A stretch of 64,000 nt of DNA from the NCBI GenBank assembly GCA_963575745.1, contig CAUYUJ010013947.1:90828-154827 (forward strand). The letters run 5' to 3'. The position numbers were made by a program, and so were the translations under genes. Position 1 is the stretch's first letter, and every line of letters begins with the position of its first letter. Below the pieces are notes generated by a model. It saw only the letters and a list, made by a program, of their open reading frames with translations, made no database searches and was not told the DNA's origin. This DNA comes from Prorocentrum cordatum. Lineage: Eukaryota > Sar > Dinophyceae > Prorocentrales > Prorocentraceae. This document shows positions 42,330-53,299 of the stretch, piece after piece.

Positions 42330-42670
42330 AAAGAGGAGGAGGACGAGGAGGAGGAGGAGGAGGAGGAGGAGGAGGAGGAGGAGGAGGAGGAGGAGGAGGA
42401 GGAGGGAGGAGGAGGGAGGAGGAGGAGGAGGAGGAGGAGGAGGAGGAGGAGGAGGAGGAGGAGGAGGAGCAGGAGGAGCAGGAGGAGCAGGAGGAGGAGG
42501 AGGGGGGGACGGGGAGGAGGAGGAGGGCGACGAGGTGGAAGAGGAGAAGCTGAAGGAGGAGGAGGAGGAGGAGGAGGAGGAGGAGGAGGACAGAGGAGGA
42601 CAGAGGAGGATCAGTAGGAGGAGGAGGAGGATGAAGAGGAGGAGGAGGAGGAGGAGAAGGAGGAGGTGAA
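42330..42670. repeat. (GGA)n tract, about 340 bp
   Basis: The longest GGA tract in the window, with short GAGCAGGAG interruptions. Confidence 0.95.
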
Positions 42671-42699
42671 GAAATTGTCGCCCTTCCCTCGTTGTCGCC

Positions 42700-42805
42700 C
42701 TTCCTGGGGGGCCCTCGTTGCCACGGCTGCATTCGCCTCGACATCCTGGTCAGAGCGCGTTCCGGAAAAGTTCCGGGGAGTACGTAGCGGTATCGATACC
42801 TTTTG
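42700..42805 (+). repeat. Rpt-J copy
   Basis: GCCCTCGTTGCCACGGCTGC, ATTCGCCTCGACATCCTGGT, GTTCCGGGGAGTACG and CGATACCTTTTGGTGTCC. Confidence 0.65.
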
Positions 42806-43129
42806 GTGTCCGCTGGAGCTTTCTTGGGGCGTGTTGGAGGCCGCTTAAACAGTCTTGAGGCCATTTTGGTAGTTTTTCCTGGAACGGGCGTGGGCCCAGG
42901 GTCTTCTTTTGGGAGCTCTACCTCCGGAGTCGACGGGCGTAAGGCCAGCGAAACTATTTGCGGTAAATAACAAGGTCGCGTAGGGCTGGCGGAATGGAGA
43001 TTTGAGGATGTCCCGAGCGAAACGCTAGTTTGAAATATTCCGATCGATTAACCACAAAGTAAAGTAAGCATTTTCGTTTGTTGCGGGTGTCTCAGATCGT
43101 TCTTTTCCTGGGGACCAAAATTCGGAAGA

Positions 43130-43560
43130 TGTCTCAGGTGAAATGCTTGTTTTCACGCGCCCAGGTCTTGAGGATGTCTCGAGCGAGACGCTTCGAGGAT
43201 GTCTCGAGCGAACCGCTTGCTTTGCAGAACTCGAGCGGCCTGGGCGCCGCAGGATGGATGCCCAGGTGGTTCTGGGAGCCCGAACGCGTTGTAATTCTGC
43301 AAGGGATGTGGCCCTGGGCGTGCGGACGCAGCGTAGTTTACGAGGGACCGTGGCCCAGGGAGAGCGGACGCAGCGCAACTTGCGAGGGATCGTGGCCCTT
43401 GGAGCACAGACGCAGCATACTTTACGGTGGGTCGTGGCCCTGGGAGCGCGGACGCAGCGTAGTGTACGAGGGACCGTGGCCCAGGGAGAGCCGACGCAGC
43501 GTAACTGACGAGGGAATGTTGCCTTGGGAGCGCGACGCAGCATAATTTATGGTGGATCGT
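43130..43560 (+). repeat. About 42-bp tandem repeat, preceded by a GATGTCTC(A/G)(A/G)G repeat
   Basis: 43320-43560 has units GACGCAGCGTAGTTTACGAG plus GGACCGTGGCCC(A/T)(G/T)GGAG(A/C)GCG. 43125-43215 has GAGGATGTCTCGAGCGA(A/G)(A/C)CGCTT twice. Confidence 0.8.
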
Positions 43561-43584
43561 GTCCTTGGGGGATCGATACATTCA

Positions 43585-45015
43585 GACTTCAACCTGGCAC
43601 GTTCCGTGGCGCGTCCCGTGGCCAGTCCCCTTGGCACGTCGCGCGGCGCGTCCCTTGGCACGTCCCGTGGCACGTCCCGCGGCACGTTCCGTAGCGCGTC
43701 CCCTTGGCACGTCCCGCGGTGCGTCCCCATGGCACGTCCCCTGGCGCGTCCCCTGGCGCGTCCCTTGGGACGTTCCGCGGCGCGTCCTCCTGGCGTGTCG
43801 CCGTGTCAAGTAGCTCTGGGGCAGCTACGGTGTGCTCAGGCAGTTTTAGCTTGCCTTCAGATCAGTTCGGTCATGACTCGGATGCAAAGGAGGAATCGAT
43901 CCACAACGCTATAGAGCACACTCGCGGCATGGCACATCGCAAGTCGGCACGGCGCAGCAACGCACAGCTTTTTGCGCGGTACGTCAAGACCGATACACTC
44001 GACATTGCAACCTGGCACGTTCCATGGCACGTTCCGTGGCGCGTCCCCTGGCACGCACCCTTGGCACGTCGCGCGGCGCGTCCCCTGGCACGTCCCCTGG
44101 CGCGTCCCTTGGGACGTTCCGCGGCGCGTCCTCCTGGCGTGTCCCCGTGTCAAGTAGCTCTGGGGCAGCTACGGTGTGCTCAGGCAGTTCTAGCTTAAGA
44201 TCCAAATCAGTTCGGTCAGGATTCGGATGTAAAGGAGGAATCGATCCACAACGCTATAGAGCACACTCGCGGCATGGCACATCGCAATTCAGCACGGCGC
44301 AGCACAGCACAGCCTTTTGCACGGTACGTCAAGATCGATACACTCAGCATTGCAACCTGGCACGTTCCATGGCACGTTCCGTGGCGCGTCCCCTGGCACG
44401 CCCCCATTGGCACGTCGCGCGGCGCGTCCCCTGGCACGTCCCCTGGCGCGTCCCTTGGGACGGTCCGCGGCGCGTCCTCCTGGCGTGTCCCCGTGTCAAG
44501 TAGCTCTGGGGCAGCTACGGTGTGCTCAGGCAGCTCTAGCTTAAGATCCAGATCAGTTCGAACAGGACTCGGATGCAAAGGAGGAATCAATCCACAACGC
44601 TATGGAGCACACTCGCGGCATGGCACATCGCAATTCAGCACGGCGCAGCACAGCACAGCCTTTTGCACGGTACGTCAAGATCGATACACTCAGCATTGCA
44701 ACCTGGCACGTTCCATGGCACGTTCCGTGGCGCGTCCCCTGGCACGCCCCCTTGGCACGTCGCGCGGCGCGTCCCCTGGCACGTCCCCTGGCGCGTCCCT
44801 TGGGACGGTCCGCGGCGCGTCCTCCTGGCGTGTCCCCGTGTCAAGTAGCTCTGGGGCAGCTACGGTGTGCTCAGGCAGCTCTAGCTTAAGATCCAGATCA
44901 GTTCGAACAGGACTCGGATGCAAAGGAGGAATCGATCCACAACGCTATAGAGCACAATCGCGGCATGGCACATCGCAATTCAGCACGGCGCAGCACAGCA
45001 CAGCCTTCTGTGCGG
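43585..45015 (+). repeat. 345-bp satellite, about four units
   Basis: The word GCAGCTACGGTGTGCTCAGG occurs at 43821, 44165, 44511 and 44856 (344-346 bp apart). Each unit has a TGGCACGTCCC/GGCGCGTCCC sub-repeat half of about 10-bp period, then a unique half with AGCACACTCGCGGCATGGCA and CGGTACGTCAAGA. Because 345 is divisible by 3, long ORFs persist across units on both strands. No domain is recognisable, so I treat them as by-products. Confidence 0.9.
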
Positions 45016-45490
45016 TACGTCAAGATCGACTCACGCATTGCATTTGCCCGTCGCCCAATCAGGTGTCTTTGAAAACGTTGCCATGCCTTACGTTTCTGTA
45101 TCCCTTTCGGGGTTTGTGGGTCGATCATGTTGAGCTCTCTTCGGCGTGTTGGAGCCCAGCTTGAGCCAGCTTGGATGGCATTTTGGGCATCTTGGAGGCC
45201 ACGGCGTGTAGATTTGGAGGCTCTGGGAGGCCCCGCGGGTGCGTTTGGGAGCTCAGGGACCCCCATGATGCGATTTTGGATCCTGCGGGATGGGGAAAAG
45301 GGGGAAGGGGACAGCCAAATGTTTCACACGCCTTGTCACCCCCGGCAAGCGGTGGTCGGCAGATGACGGCCCGGTCTTGTTGGCAGCTCTGGTGCCTAGA
45401 CGGATAGAGTTGAGTCAGGCATGTCCTTCGGCAGGAGGAATATTCAATAATGGCTTTAAACATAGCCTGGGGACGTTTTTTTTGAGGGGT
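45016..45490. other. Unassigned stretch
   Basis: 45120-45290 has TTGGAG-rich sequence like Rpt-F. No gene. Confidence 0.5.
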
Positions 45491-45494
45491 AAAC

Positions 45495-45529
<35 letters not shown>

Positions 45530-45595
45530 CATATATATATGTATATATATATGTATATGTATATACACATATATATACATATATATATATATACC
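45491..45595. repeat. (AT)n with TATATGTATA variants
   Basis: About 100 bp of alternating purine/pyrimidine AT sequence in a GC-rich setting. A smaller one is at 46340-46392, inside the next repeat. Confidence 0.95.
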
Positions 45596-45929
45596 GGAAA
45601 GTGCTGGGGTCACGGGTTTTCTTTTAGAGGTTTCCCCTCGGGCTTCGACACCGTTTTCCATTGTAAAACAGAGAGTGCGGCGCGTTTTGTTCAGAATCCT
45701 TGAGAAATAACGAGGTCTGGAGACCCGACCAATTTACACAAAATGTGAACATGCTGTTGTGTTTCCGTGCCCGCTCGAGGATGGCGCGTCCTGCGCGCAG
45801 CAATGTTGGGGATTTCTCTAGCGAAACGCTCGTTTGTCTAAAAGTTGAAGGGCGCTCCAGGATGGCCTTGGGAGCGCAAACCCAGTGCAATCTACAAGAG
45901 ATTGGGCTTCTCCTGGGGAACGAATCCTT

Positions 45930-46700
45930 GATGTTGTACGTAGGTTCCTACATATCGCCCCTCTCCTGTGGCTCCAACCCTAGGTGTTTTACGAATGTTC
46001 CTATAGATCGGGCCTTTCCTGGGCCTATCGATTGCCCGTCCCCTGTGGCTCCAATCCCATGCGTTTTACGTATGTGCTTCTATATTGGGCCTCGGGTTGG
46101 CATGTTTGGTGTTTCACGTATGTTCCTAGCTAGTGCCCCTCTCTTGTGGCTTCAATCTTTGATTGCTTACGATGTTTCTATACATTGGGCTTCTCCTGGG
46201 ACGCCAATCTTTGATGTGGTTGCATGTGTTCCTAGACATTGCCCGTCTCCTGTGGGTCAAATCCCACGTGTTTCATGTATGTTCCTGTAGATTGGGCATC
46301 CACTGGGCCACGAATCCATGTTTTTTGTGTTTCCGCATGTATATATATATATATGTGTGTATATGTACATGTATATGTATGTATATATATATATTGCCCC
46401 TTTATATTGTGGCTACACTCATTTATGCTTTATGGGGCACGAATCCTTGGGTGTTACGTGCGTTCCTATAGATTGTCCGCTTCTTGTGGCTCCAAACTTA
46501 CGAGTTTAACGTGTGTCCATATCGATTGGGCCTGTCTTGCGGCACGATTCTTTTTTGTGTGTACGTGTGTTCCTATAGTCCCATAGTTTCCCCCTATCTG
46601 TGGCTCCAATCCTTGATTTCTACTTGGGTCTCTCCTCTCCTGTGGCACGGATCCTTTTTGTGTTTTACGTATGTTCCTATCGATTGTCCGTCCCTTGTGG
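45930..46700 (+). repeat. Degenerate ~52-bp tandem repeat
   Basis: Units begin GTTCCTATAGATTG(G/C)(G/C)C and carry CTCCTGTGGCTCCAATCC and TGTTTTACGTATGT. Starts near 46075, 46122, 46175, 46229, 46282, then 46463, 46514, 46569 and 46672. Alternate units carry GGGCACGAATCC instead of the GTGGCTCCAATCC form. Confidence 0.8.
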
Positions 46701-46710
46701 CTCCTATCCT

Positions 46711-46726
46711 CCGTAGCCACTTTGGC
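46711..46726 (+). other. Spliced-leader-like 16-mer
   Basis: CCGTAGCCACTTTGGC matches the first 16 bases after the leading position of the dinoflagellate trans-spliced leader, with one mismatch (C for T at the tenth base). The remaining bases do not match. No Sm site or SL RNA gene structure follows. It might be the remnant of a reinserted trans-spliced mRNA, or chance. Confidence 0.3.
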
Positions 46727-46801
46727 ATCGAATGCATTTAGCCCGCGGTTTCCGGGTGGAGGCCGCTGGTCCGTTGACAGATCTACCGACGGCGCCCGCG
46801 T

Positions 46802-46802
<1 letters not shown>

Positions 46803-46845
<43 letters not shown>
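46803..46845. repeat. Poly(T) run, 43 bases
   Basis: Uninterrupted T43. A minus-strand poly(A) tail of a retroposed RNA is one explanation. I see no recognisable insert on the right side. Confidence 0.95.
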
Positions 46846-46969
46846 CTGTTCTTCGTGTTTTTTCTCAATCCTCCTGTGAGTTGGGTCCTCGTTTTGAATT
46901 CGCAGCGCCGCGCTCCACTCCTCCTCCCCCCTTCTTTCCACGTCCTCCTCATCCTCTTCTCCCTTCTCC

Positions 46970-47075
46970 CCATCACCATGACCATCATCATCACCATCAT
47001 CATCCCCACCACCATCACCACCACCATCATCGTCATCACCATCACAATCGCCACCGCCATCATCATTCTCGTTAC
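46970..47075. repeat. (CAT/CAC)n microsatellite
   Basis: ACCATCATCATCACC-type triplets leading directly into satellite array 2. Confidence 0.9.
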
Positions 47076-47082
47076 CGTCTCG

Positions 47083-48365
47083 ACGCACCCCTCACACGTT
47101 TCGTGACCCCATAGGGAGCTCCACCGAAAGTCTCAGTGCAAGGGCCCGCATGCGTACTCGGGTCTACTTTGGCACACCCCTCACACATTTCGTGGCCCCA
47201 GAGGGAGCTCCACCGAAGGCCCCAGTGGCAGGGCCCGCATGCGTATTCGGGTCCACTTTGGCACACCCCTCACACGTTTCGTGGCCCCATAGGGAGCTCC
47301 ACCGAAGGCCCCAGTGGCAGGGCCCGCATGCGTACTCGGGTCAACTTTGGCACACCCCTCACACGTTTCGTGGCCCCATAGGGAGCTCCACCAAAGGTCC
47401 CAGTGGCAGGGCCCGCATGCGTACTCGGGTCAACTTTGGCACACCCCTCACACGTTTCGTGGCCTCATAGCGAGCTTCACCGAAGGCCTCAGTGGCAGGG
47501 CCCGCATGCGTACTCGGGTCCAGTTTGACACACCCCTCACACGCTTCGTGGCCCCATAGGGAGCTCCACCGAAAGTCTCAGTGCCAGGGCCCGCATGCGT
47601 ACTCGGGTCCACCTTGGCACACCCCTCACACGTGTCGTGGCCCCATAGGGAGCTCCACCGAAGGCCCCAGTGGCAGGGCCCGCATGCGTATTCGGGTTTA
47701 CTTTGGCACACCCCTCACACGTTTCGTGGCCCCAGAGGGAGCTCCACCGAAGGCCCCAGTGGCAGGGCCCGCATGCGTACTCGGGTCCACTTTGGCACAC
47801 CCCTCACACGTTTCGTGGCCCCATAGGGAGCTCCACCAAAGGTCCCAGTGGCAGGGCCCGCATGCGTACTCGGGTCAACTTTGGCACACCCCTCACACGT
47901 TTCGTGGCCTCATAGGGAGCTCCACCGAAGGCCTCAGTGGCAGGGCCCGCATGCGTACTCGGGTCCAGTTTGACACACCCCTCACACGCTTCGTGGCCCC
48001 ATAGGGAGCTCCACCGAAGGCCCCAGTGGCAGGGCCCGCATGCGTACTCGGGTCAACTTTGGCACACCCCTCACACGTGTCGTGGCCCCATAGGGAGCTC
48101 CACCGAAGGCCCCAGTGGCAGGGCCCGCATGCGTATTCGGGTTCACTTTGGCACACCCCTCACACGTTTCGTGGCCCCAGAGGGAGCTCCACCGAAGGCC
48201 CCAGTGGCAGGGCCCGCATGCGTACTCGGGTCCACTTTGGCACACCCCTCACACGTTTCGTGGCCCCATAGGGAGCTCCACCGAAGGCCCAAGAGGCAGG
48301 GCCCGCATGCGTACTCGGGTCCACGTTGGCACACCCCTCACACGTTTTGTGGCTCCAATGGCAGT
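47083..48365 (+). repeat. 89-bp satellite array 2
   Basis: About 14 units of exactly 89 bp (GGCACACCCC at 47171, 47260, 47349 and so on), with variant units arranged in a higher-order pattern: the block at about 47520-47965 largely repeats in 47965-48340. Homologous to array 1 at 1-1062, in the same orientation. The right end dissolves at GTTTTGTGGCTCCAATGGC. Confidence 0.95.
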
Positions 48366-48399
48366 GCTCGCATTGTGACTCGCGTCCCTCCTTGCATTC

Positions 48400-48690
48400 C
48401 TTACGAGCATGGCGCAGGATCGCCCGCGCAGTCTAGCTCAGAGGTTGGGTCGCCCATCGGGCCCTCTGATCACTCAATGCTCATGACCACGAGCATGATG
48501 CACGATTACCGACGCGATTTGGCTCGGAGGTGAGGTTGCCCATCGGGCTCTCTGATCATTCCCGCTTCTTGACCAGCATGGCGCATGATCACCGGCGCCC
48601 TCTGGCTCAGAGGTGAGGTTGCCCATCGGGCTCTCTGATCACTCCCGATTCTTGGCCACGAGCATGGCACGGAATCACCGACGCGGTTCG
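48400..48690 (+). repeat. About 86-bp tandem repeat, ~3.5 units
   Basis: Units: ACGAGCATGGCGCAnGATCnCC, TGGCTC(A/G)GAGGTGAGGTTGC, CCATCGGGCTCTCTGATCA and CTC(C/A)CG(A/C)TTCTTG. Confidence 0.85.
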
Positions 48691-48693
48691 CAG

Positions 48694-48721
48694 ATGATGA
48701 TGATGATGCTGATGATGATGT

Positions 48722-48780
<59 letters not shown>

Positions 48781-48815
48781 TTGATGATGATGATGATGAT
48801 GGGTGATGATGATGA
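48694..48815. repeat. (GAT)n microsatellite
   Basis: About 120 bp of GATGAT repeats. Confidence 0.95.
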
Positions 48816-48865
48816 TCATGATTGCATGGCCGGCGCACAATCCAGCTCGGAGCAGAGAGAAGGAG

Positions 48866-49073
48866 CGGAGAGGAAAAATCGAGTGAGCGGCGAGGCAGGT
48901 TGTCTGCCTGGCCTCAACCGCCACACGCATGTCTGCCATTGCTGGGGACACATACGTGCCTCGGAAAGAGTACGGAGGGAAAAATCGAGTGAGCGGCGAG
49001 GCGGGTAGTCTGCCGGGCCTCAACCGCCACACGCATGTCTGCCATTGCTGGGGACACATACGTGCCTCGAGTC
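48866..49073 (+). repeat. Two-unit tandem duplication, ~107 bp
   Basis: Both units read GGAAAAATCGAGTGAGCGGC, GAGGC(A/G)GGT, CTGCC(T/G)GGCCTCAACCGCC and ACACGCATGTCTGCCATTGC, ending ACATACGTGCCTCG. Nearly identical, so recent. Confidence 0.9.
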
Positions 49074-49429
49074 CTGTAGCCAGTGTCCTGCGAGTCTCCC
49101 GAATTCCGTCTGCAGGCATATGTAACCCTCGCTCCGTCATCGCCCCTTTTATACAGTTTCCTACACTATTTGCACCCCGCGTTTGCGCAGGGGTTGGGTA
49201 CGTCGCCAGGGTAATTTTTGCCAGCCCTTACAACCTTGAGTTTGTCTCGGCCACGGCGGCTCAGTGGCAGTGCTCTTGTGGAGAGTTACTTCCAGCAGCC
49301 CGTCTACGGCGCGGCAGAGCTTGGGCGTGGGGGAGCTCGACCTCGCGTCCCCCGTGGATCCGCTCAGCATTGGCAACAGCGTCAGCCTCCAGCGCGGGGA
49401 CAGTGAGCAGCCGTACAGTGAGCGGCTTG
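49074..49429. other. Unassigned stretch
   Basis: No gene or repeat recognised. Confidence 0.5.
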
Positions 49430-49590
49430 AATAAGGAACACTTACTTTTCAAAAGGGGCTCGGTCGTTCCTTAGATTTTACATGCCTTATTTGCAGTTCC
49501 TTATGCGTTATGTATTATTTATCGTTCATTATGCGTTATTCCTTGGGATAAAAAGGGGCTTCGTTCCTTATTTATCGTTCCTTAGATCAG
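49430..49590 (+). repeat. Rpt-M, AT-rich element with inverted GTTCCTTA words
   Basis: AATAAGGAAC at the left end is inverted as GTTCCTTATTT at the right. GTTCCTTA(G/T) recurs about five times. AAAAGGGGCT(C/T)(G/C)GT(C/T)... occurs twice. The right part matches 8526-8575 in reverse. It lies immediately before LINE L6. Confidence 0.65.
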
Positions 49591-49594
49591 GCCG

Positions 49595-50440
49595 ATGACT
49601 GTGCCCCTTCGGCGTCAGTGGGGACGGAATGGTGAGACCTTCACAGACAAGGTCAGCACGAGCTACGGCAACTAGGGCTGGGACCCGAAGGCTGGCAAGC
49701 AGGGGCCTGGCACAGCTTTCTCGGCGGAGCAGGTTCAGGTCTGGGCGACGCTCGCGCTGGACACTTGGGAGGCAACTGTGCTCACGCTCAGCCAAGGGAG
49801 CCGACAGAAGGTGGAGGGCGCTCGACGTGCTGCTGCCGTTGGTTTGGTTGGCAAGTTTGCTCCGGAGCGGGTGGACCGTGTGGCTCGCCAGTTGGCCGAC
49901 GTTCAGCAGCGGTTTCAGCGGGATCAGTAGCAAGCTCTCGAAGCTCTGGAACAGGCGCACACGTCGAAGAGCGAGATCGGGAAGCTCGAGTCGGAACTCG
50001 CCGAGGTCAAGCGTATGGCAGCGGCGCTGCACGGCGGCGGCATCAACCCTGACGCAGTCAAAGCCAAGCTCAGACGGCTTAGCACAGATGGGGTCTCTGG
50101 GCAGGACCCCTTGGCATAGCTTTCCCAAATGGTCAACGAGCTCGCCGAAGAGGCCCCAGCGGCACTATCACCGCCGCCCGCTCCAGGTGCAGGCCAGCCG
50201 CCTCCCGAAGGCGCCGTGCCCGCAGCAGGTCACCCACCCCCCAGCCCAGCAGCAGCAGCAGCAGCAGCAGCTGGAAATCGAGGAGGTGCGCCCGCGGCGG
50301 AGGTGGACTTCGATGCTTTCATGGCTGCTGACGATCTTGGCGGTGTACTGCACGGCTGCGGCGACAACGAGGAGGAGCGCAAGCGGGTGCGCAGCGCCTT
50401 TGAGGTTTTGCGAGCGGTCAAGAAACCTCGCCAGGGGTAG
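49595..50440 (+). pseudogene. LINE L6 ORF1-like (gag-like) reading frame with three in-frame TAG codons
   Basis: From ATG 49595 one frame runs 281 codons to TAG 50438-50440, interrupted only by TAG at 49673, 49928 and 50117. The protein is helical and Ala/Gln/Glu-rich in the middle (FAPERVDRVARQLADVQQRF, SKSEIGKLESELAEVKRMAA), which suggests a coiled coil. A Pro/Ala linker follows, then an acidic and basic end (EEERKRVRSAFEVLRAVKKP). Position directly upstream of an endonuclease suggests a LINE ORF1, which would package element RNA. I recognise no named domain. All three lesions are the same stop codon with no frameshift, which is unusual for random decay. Confidence 0.55.
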
Positions 50441-52151
50441 TCGGCGAGCTTGGCGGTAGTGGACGGCCTTCTCCATCAACGCCAAAACTTGCAGCAGATT
50501 CGAGGGCCTGCTCACCTACGACTCGGTTCGGAGCTGCGATATGATCGCGGTTCAGGAGATTCACCGGTCGGCAGAGCGTTGCATCGAAGAGGCGGACAAG
50601 TTGGCGCGGCAAAAGTGGCGCGCGTTTTTTGCCCCAGCCGTCGGCGTCTCTGTTGGCCACGCTGGTCGCAGCGGCAAGGACGCGATCCCTACCCCAGGTC
50701 GCGCGGCTGTCGCGCACGTGGCGGGCCTTTTCCCTGGGGGGCCAGCCCGGTTCAACGCCTACCCCGAGGTCGGCGAGGGTCTCTCGGCCTTCAACCTCGA
50801 GATCATCGACGGCGTGGCGCGGAGCATCCGCGGCATCAACAGGCCGTGTCATCGCGGGTGACTTCAACATAGGGCCAAGCGAGTTGGCCTGCTCTGGCTT
50901 CCTGACGCGTATCTCTGGCCAGGTGGTCTCGCCGGACGAGGGGGCGGCGAGGCCGCCGGGTCGCACCATTGACTACTTCGCCATGTCGCGCATCAGCGTG
51001 GAGTCGGAGGCCGATGCCACGCATGGGTGGGACTTGGCGCCGCGCTTCCCCGTGGAGCTGCGCTTCAATGCGGGCTCGGTCGACAGGCGGATGCAGGTCA
51101 TGCGTTGCCCCGGGATGCCGCCGCCCCCGTTTCCTCGCGCATGGTGCTCGGAGGGCCACGCGGAGATGTGGCGCCAGGCTAGCGTCGGCATCTCGGCTGC
51201 CGCGACGCTCAACGCGAAGCGGCAGCAGTTCCTCTGCTGCGCGGAATGGAACATGCTCGACGCCATCGGGCCGAAGCACGGCTACGACGCCTACGCTGGG
51301 ACGGCGCAGCGGCCAGCATTCGCCGTGGTCAGCGTGCGCAAACCTGCTCTTCAACGCCTGCCTAGTGCAAGGGTGTGGCCATCGCGCCCAAGGACCCGGC
51401 CCATGCCGAGGTCCTGGCCAGGCGGGTTCGTGCTTTGAGGGCGATCGAGAAGCTGCGCGACACCCAGCCCGACTTCAGCTGCGACACGAGGCTGGAAAAA
51501 ACACCGGGCTCACACTTCATTCCTCGGCTTCGCGCAGGCGGCGAGGATCGTGCACATCTTCGACGTGCAGGTGGCGAGATACGTCGCTGGAGTTATGGCC
51601 AACAGGCTCGTGCAGAGTGACGTCGATAAATCCCCGCCCAGCTTCGCCGAGTGGTTCGTGGAGCACCGCAATAAAGGTGTGGGGGCCCTCCATTCCTGGA
51701 TCAAACGCTGGCAGCCATGGCCCCGTGGGGCGAAGGGCGAGGGGCCCATGGCGCCCCCTGACACCGTCAAAGCCCTGGTCAAGGAGTGGTCAGTTTTCTG
51801 GTGTGTGGGAGCCACCGAACCCACGGGGAGCCTCCTAAAGCTATAAAGCTGGGCGCGAGGCCGCCTCGGCCCACCGTGCAGGACGTCCGCGACGTGATCG
51901 CCGCGTTCAGGGGGTCTAGCGGCTGTGCTTTCGATTCGCTGAGTCCGCGCGAGCTGGGGTTGCTGGGCGACGAGGGCATCGAGGCCCTCGCCGACGTCAT
52001 CATGGCCATCCTTGAGGACTGTAATTTGCCAGCCTTCATCACTAAGCTGGCCTTCGTCCAGAAATCGGACGGGAACCTCAGGCAGATCGCGTTGCCGGGG
52101 GCGATCGCGCGCGTCCACGGCAGGCTCCGCAGGCCCACTGCGAAGGAATAG
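50441..52151 (+). pseudogene. LINE L6 endonuclease and pre-RT region, decayed and 3'-truncated
   Basis: APE endonuclease spread over frames. FSINAKTCSRFEGLL and DMIAVQEIHRS (the metal-binding Glu region) with GLSAFNLEIIDG lie near 50475-50860. VIAGDFNIGPSEL and GRTIDYFAMSRI lie near 50855-51000 in the next frame. Later pieces (VHIFDVQVARYVAGVMANRL near 51550; AFRGSSGCAFDSLSPRELGL and FVQKSDGNLRQIALPGAIAR near 51900-52120) are the segment before RT motif A, in other frames. At least four frameshifts are needed. The RT catalytic motifs are missing, because the element stops at 52151 and a GGA tract begins about 50 bp later. Different family from L1/L2: it has an upstream ORF1 and different motif wording. 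Confidence 0.7.
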
Positions 52152-52204
52152 GAACCGGAGCGCGGCGGGCCGCGCTGGCGGGCTGGCTGGCGCTGGTGGA
52201 AGGA

Positions 52205-52455
52205 GGAAGTGGAAGAGGCGGAGGAGGAGGATAAGGAGGAGAAGGAGGAGGAGGAGGAGGAGGAGGAGGAGGAGGAGGAGGAGGAGGAGGAGGAGCAGGA
52301 GGAAGAGGAGGAGCAGGAGGAGGAGGCGGAGGAGGCGGAGGAGGCGGAGGCGGAGGCGGAGGCTTCGGAGGAGGAGCAGTAGGCGGCGGAGGAGGAAGAG
52401 CAGGAGGCGGCGGAGGAGGACGAGGAGGAGGAGGAGGAGGAGGAGGAGGAGGAAC
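52205..52455. repeat. (GGA)n tract replacing the L6 3' half
   Basis: About 250 bp of AGG repeats with GCGGAGGC variants, starting where the L6 RT should continue. Confidence 0.95.
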
Positions 52456-53299
52456 ATGGCATAATGGCACACGTCGTTGGGTCCACGCGGCCGTCGCGGA
52501 GCCAACAGAAAATCTGAACGCGTGCAGGCCGCGCACAAAAGGTGCCAGAAGCCCACTCTCGGACCTGCAGGTTGCCGCGGGCACGGGTGCAGCCGTGCCC
52601 GCCGAGCGCGGGGGAACGCCTGCTGGAACTCGTGGGCGACCACCATCTGCCCACCCGTGCCATCGTTTGCATCAGAGGAGAAAAAAGTACCCATGCCGCT
52701 ACCCCTCGCCCGATTACCCCTGTCTCGGCCCTCGTCGCCACCGCTGGATTCGCCTCGAGATTCTGGTCACAACGCACCCCCGGAGAGGTCCGGGGAGTAG
52801 CTGTATCGGTCTTTGGTTTCCCCAATCTGCCCACCCGTGCCATCTTTTGCAACGCCACAGTGAGGCTGTGGATGAGACTGCCCGCCCGTGCCATCGTTCC
52901 CAAGGCCACAATGTCGTTGATTTAAAATCGGCCGCGGACACATCCATTCTGGTTGTTTTCGACGGCGTTTCGGATCATGGTGGTGGAACACAAATTTGCG
53001 CTTGGTTCGCCTTGAATCTGCCCAGCTCGGCGTCTTGGATTTATATATAGCGTTTTCAGGTCTTAACGACAAAAAGTAATCACGCCAAACAATTGATGCG
53101 TTATGTTAGCGGTGTCATGCATTTGTTTAGCGTTTCCAGCCTGAGGACCCCAAGCAAACGCCAAGCAACGCCAAAATACTGGCCCTACTACGCAAACGCA
53201 TCGTCGCGTTGTTTCCAGCGTTTTCAGCCTGTCAATAACCCAAAGTAGAAAGCGCAACAAAAAGACGCCCAGGGCGTTAGGCGAACCGAGTAGTTGCGA
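52456..53299. other. Intergenic stretch with Rpt-J and a thrice-repeated word
   Basis: Rpt-J lies at 52705-52820 (CCCTCGTCGCCACCGCTGGA, TTCGCCTCGAGATTCTGGTC, AGGTCCGGGGAGTAGC). CTGCCC(A/G)CCCGTGCCATC occurs three times (near 52649, 52828 and 52880). No gene. Confidence 0.6.

Noticed and set aside
44274-45164. 296-aa ORF in the 345-bp satellite
   Set aside because: Explained by a repeat unit divisible by three with few stops; no domain.
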